This document shows positions 44,595-46,972 of a DNA stretch of 46,972 nucleotides, piece by piece (positions within the stretch are counted from its first letter, which is position 1; the number at the start of each line of letters is the position of its first letter). The position numbers and the translations under genes are program-made. The stretch is from contig JACZJN010000005.1 of the NCBI GenBank assembly GCA_014860565.1, positions 1 to 46,972 of the forward strand, given 5' to 3'. The notes under the pieces were generated by a model, which saw only the letters and a program-made list of their open reading frames with translations, was not told the origin of the DNA and ran no database searches. This DNA comes from Bacteroidota bacterium. Its GTDB lineage: Bacteria > Bacteroidota > Ignavibacteria > SZUA-365.

Positions 44595-46972
44595 TCAGCG
44601 CATCAGCAGCATCTTCCGCTGGATCAGGCCTTGATCCGTTGTCAGCCTGTAGAAATACAATCCGCTCGGCAGGCCACCGCTGCGCAGCACAACCGAATGC
44701 ACACCGCGAAGGTAGTCCGCATCGGTGACAACCGTCACTTCCCGACCCATCGCGTCATAGACAGCGAGGCGTACATGCGTGTCCTCCCCGAGTTTGAAGG
44801 TGAAGGACGTCACATCCCGGAAGGGATTCGGGTAATTGGGCCAGACGTCTATGTTGGTGGGGAGCAGAATATCCTCGTACCTCCGCTGTTGAAGTTTCGG
44901 CACCCGCGTGATACTGGCATGCGTCAGGTTGCTGAAAAGCCGTGGATACCGATCGATGAACACGTGTAATGTCGAGTCAAACGCGACGACACCGGCAAGG
45001 GTATCGAGCGCGGCAAGTCCCCGCGCATAGCCTCCCGGCATGGCCTGTGGGGACAGGATGGCCTTGCGTAGGAACGCATCGCGCAGAAGCGTATCCGACC
45101 CGACGAAGCTGTAGCTGTCGAGCACCGAAAGGGCACTGCCCGCATCCCCTTCCTTTTCAAGAATATCCGACGCGAGCAGCTTACAGCGAAGATCCTGTCG
45201 ATTGAGGCAGATGGATAGAAGGCTCGCGACCAGTGATGGTGCATCCACCTGCTTCATCGACCGGTAGAGAAATGCCAGATCCTGCACATTCGCGGTCTGA
45301 CCGCCTCCTGCCTGCAGGAAGGATTCCATCGCACTCCGAGCACTCGTGCGGGAATTATTCGCAAGGTGCTGCAGCACCGTCTGCCGTATTCCGGATGGCG
45401 AGGGCGTGATGCTCGCCGAACTGTTCTTTGACAGCACTCCCCGTTCCGTTCCGGTGAAGGGGACGGAATCGCAGGCCAGTGCATAATCCGTCGACACATA
45501 TCCGTAGATGTTCGGTGGGCATGCCTGCAGCGGGGTGCCCGATCCGTATCCCCAGAAATTCGCATCGGCGTAGATGGCGCCTGTCGGCGCACTGGCATGA
45601 TACCAGTGTACAGGATCGAGAACCCCGATGGAATTCTGTGACGCGACACAATTCGTCGGAGACCACCAGAAGTGCTCTCCGAACATTATTTCGGAATCCT
45701 GACAATACATGGCCATCGTATTTGCACGGAACTTGTTCCGCCCAAGAACCGGTGTGGCGAAATCCGACCCCTGGATGAGCGTTCCTCCGAATGCGACCAG
45801 TGGAATACCGACGTTGAGGAAACGATCTCTTTCGAGGTAACAGTTTCCTCCCTGGGCAAAAATGCCATAACTGAAGAATCCGGTATTCCCCTGAACGGAA
45901 TCGCGGCAGGAAAACAGCTCACCGTTTCCCCACATCGTGACGAACGTGCCACCCCCGCCGAGGTCGACGGCGTTCTCGTTCGTGAACGCATACCCATCCA
46001 CGACGGTGATCACGCTCTCGTTCCAGGGAATACCCGCAAAGTGTGATCGCTCGGAATAGAGCCGTGAATCCGGTCCGACCGAGAGCAGAATCCGCGCGAA
46101 GCTGCTCTCATCGCTGAGGATGGAGTTGCCGACAAGCCCGAGTCCGCCTCCGTCACGCACGAAGATGTTGGCAGTACCTTCTAGGTCACAGCAACTGACC
46201 GTGCAATTCGAGAGGAGGAGCGAATCCTCCACCACGATCGCGGCGTTCGCTGCAAGCTGAAGGGTCTTGTTCGCGAGCGTGACAATTGCCCCGTGGGTTA
46301 TCGTGAGCGTATGCGCGAAACAGGTATCCAGGAAATTCAGTGATCCATCGTCCATCGGTGTGAGACGATACAGGCCCGCACTACCCTGCGGGAAGTAATC
46401 GGTGAATCCGTTCGCTGTCGTAATCGTATCGGTGATATCCGCGGGTCGCACAATCCAGATATCACCTGTGGCCACATTCTCCACCAGCCACTGTTCCGCG
46501 GCCCCAAGTTGCGTGGATAGTTTGACGGTGATGTGCCGCTGTCCCTCGGGATGTGTCCGCCCGTTGAGTACGAAGAGATATGGTTCATTCGTTGTACGAT
46601 GCATGAATTCGCTGATGATCACGAAGGTTGAATCCTCGTCGTCCATCGGACTCGTGGCGTCCTGCCGCAGGCTGAGCACCTCGTTCACATATGCATTCTC
46701 TCCGGCATCCGGATACCCGCGAACGCTCCAGATTTTCGAGTTCTGCCAAGTCAAGTCTTCTTGGATGATGTCGGCGATTGGCCGGAGGAAGTCGTTGATA
46801 TAGGCAGCGGTGGAGTCCCATTTGCTCTCGCCATTCCAGTCGCATCGGCGGCGGGCAAGTTCGCGGTCGATATACCCCATCGTGCCCGCGTTCATATCGA
46901 TGTCTCCTCCAGTCTGCACGTGGAGAGATGAATCGTCTACCCATTGCTGCCGCGTCTCGGGCCACCATGGAT
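44595..46972 (-). CDS. T9SS-secreted beta-helix protein, 5' end cut off by window
   Basis: The frame stays open to the right edge: codons upstream of the GTG at 46919 read PWWPETRQQWVDDSSLHV without a stop, so the start is outside the window. About 791 residues are visible. The middle (roughly visible residues 210-420) has strand-turn repeats like a right-handed beta-helix (ITHGAIVTLANKTLQLAANA, VEDSLLLSNCTVSC, NIFVRDGGGLGLVG). It is followed by a helical stretch with RDAFLRKAILSPQAMPG. The last ~85 residues are a T9SS type A domain: WPNYPNPFRDVTSFTF, VYDAMGREV, LPSGLYFYRLTT and QRKMLLMR. It is probably a cell-surface or released protein; substrate unknown. Convergent with aconitase across the terminator. 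Confidence 0.87.
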   Translation of the reverse strand, partial: PWWPETRQQWVDDSSLHVQTGGDIDMNAGTMGYIDRELARRRCDWNGESKWDSTAAYINDFLRPIADIIQEDLTWQNSKIWSVRGYPDAGENAYVNEVLSLRQDATSPMDDEDSTFVIISEFMHRTTNEPYLFVLNGRTHPEGQRHITVKLSTQLGAAEQWLVENVATGDIWIVRPADITDTITTANGFTDYFPQGSAGLYRLTPMDDGSLNFLDTCFAHTLTITHGAIVTLANKTLQLAANAAIVVEDSLLLSNCTVSCCDLEGTANIFVRDGGGLGLVGNSILSDESSFARILLSVGPDSRLYSERSHFAGIPWNESVITVVDGYAFTNENAVDLGGGGTFVTMWGNGELFSCRDSVQGNTGFFSYGIFAQGGNCYLERDRFLNVGIPLVAFGGTLIQGSDFATPVLGRNKFRANTMAMYCQDSEIMFGEHFWWSPTNCVASQNSIGVLDPVHWYHASAPTGAIYADANFWGYGSGTPLQACPPNIYGYVSTDYALACDSVPFTGTERGVLSKNSSASITPSPSGIRQTVLQHLANNSRTSARSAMESFLQAGGGQTANVQDLAFLYRSMKQVDAPSLVASLLSICLNRQDLRCKLLASDILEKEGDAGSALSVLDSYSFVGSDTLLRDAFLRKAILSPQAMPGGYARGLAALDTLAGVVAFDSTLHVFIDRYPRLFSNLTHASITRVPKLQQRRYEDILLPTNIDVWPNYPNPFRDVTSFTFKLGEDTHVRLAVYDAMGREVTVVTDADYLRGVHSVVLRSGGLPSGLYFYRLTTDQGLIQRKMLLMR

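Overview
The window is about 47 kb of GC-rich bacterial chromosome. Four large secreted proteins have, or are remnants of genes that had, C-terminal type IX secretion (T9SS type A) sorting domains. Two of them also carry a DUF7948/SBBP-repeat architecture. This points to the Bacteroidota/Chlorobiota/Ignavibacteriota (FCB) lineage. Good Shine-Dalgarno sequences before many genes and at least one ordinary TTG/TATAAT promoter argue against a typical Bacteroidia genome; an Ignavibacteria- or Kapabacteria-like organism is my inference, not something the sequence proves. I saw no rRNA, tRNA, CRISPR array, transposase or phage gene.

Left block (2-15889): a surface/secretome locus laid out as a mirror image. 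From the left edge come a 5'-truncated secreted protein with W-x-D-x-R repeats (A, +), a 1678-aa SBBP protein (B, +), and a 684-aa exported protein built from about 11 G-D-D-x-Y repeats (C, +). They are followed by a B paralogue of 1691 aa (B', -) and the remnant of an A-like gene (A', -). A' has lost its middle and most of its sorting domain, and its surviving tail is out of frame.

Middle block (16512-28002): glycyl-tRNA synthetase; a small membrane-anchored protein; the FetA/FetB-type metal exporter; a sigma-54-dependent response regulator convergent with a REC-histidine kinase; a DUF134 regulator with a NifX/NifB-like metal-cofactor protein carrying a His-rich insert, behind a promoter overlapped by a palindrome; and a 1427-aa soluble hybrid kinase (PAS-GAF-PAS-PAS-GAF-HisKA-HATPase-REC-REC-HPt).

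Trehalose/osmotic block (28282-33676): a tightly coupled operon of a two-repeat DUF5752-like protein, TreT, OtsB, an MscS channel and OtsA, several with 1-4 nt overlaps. It combines two routes to trehalose with a mechanosensitive release valve. The giant hybrid kinase is divergent from it and may sense a related stress (inference).

Right block (33780-46972): dapF between two identical inverted 22-nt repeats; a pfk-GH13 lipoprotein pair (-); a 1091-aa fusion of a cation/proton antiporter with a DUF389 membrane domain; a five-copy 20-bp tandem repeat starting on its stop codon; an unknown 263-aa protein with an internal duplication; aconitase behind an 11-bp inverted repeat that covers its ribosome-binding site; a clear bidirectional terminator; and a further T9SS beta-helix protein running off the right edge.
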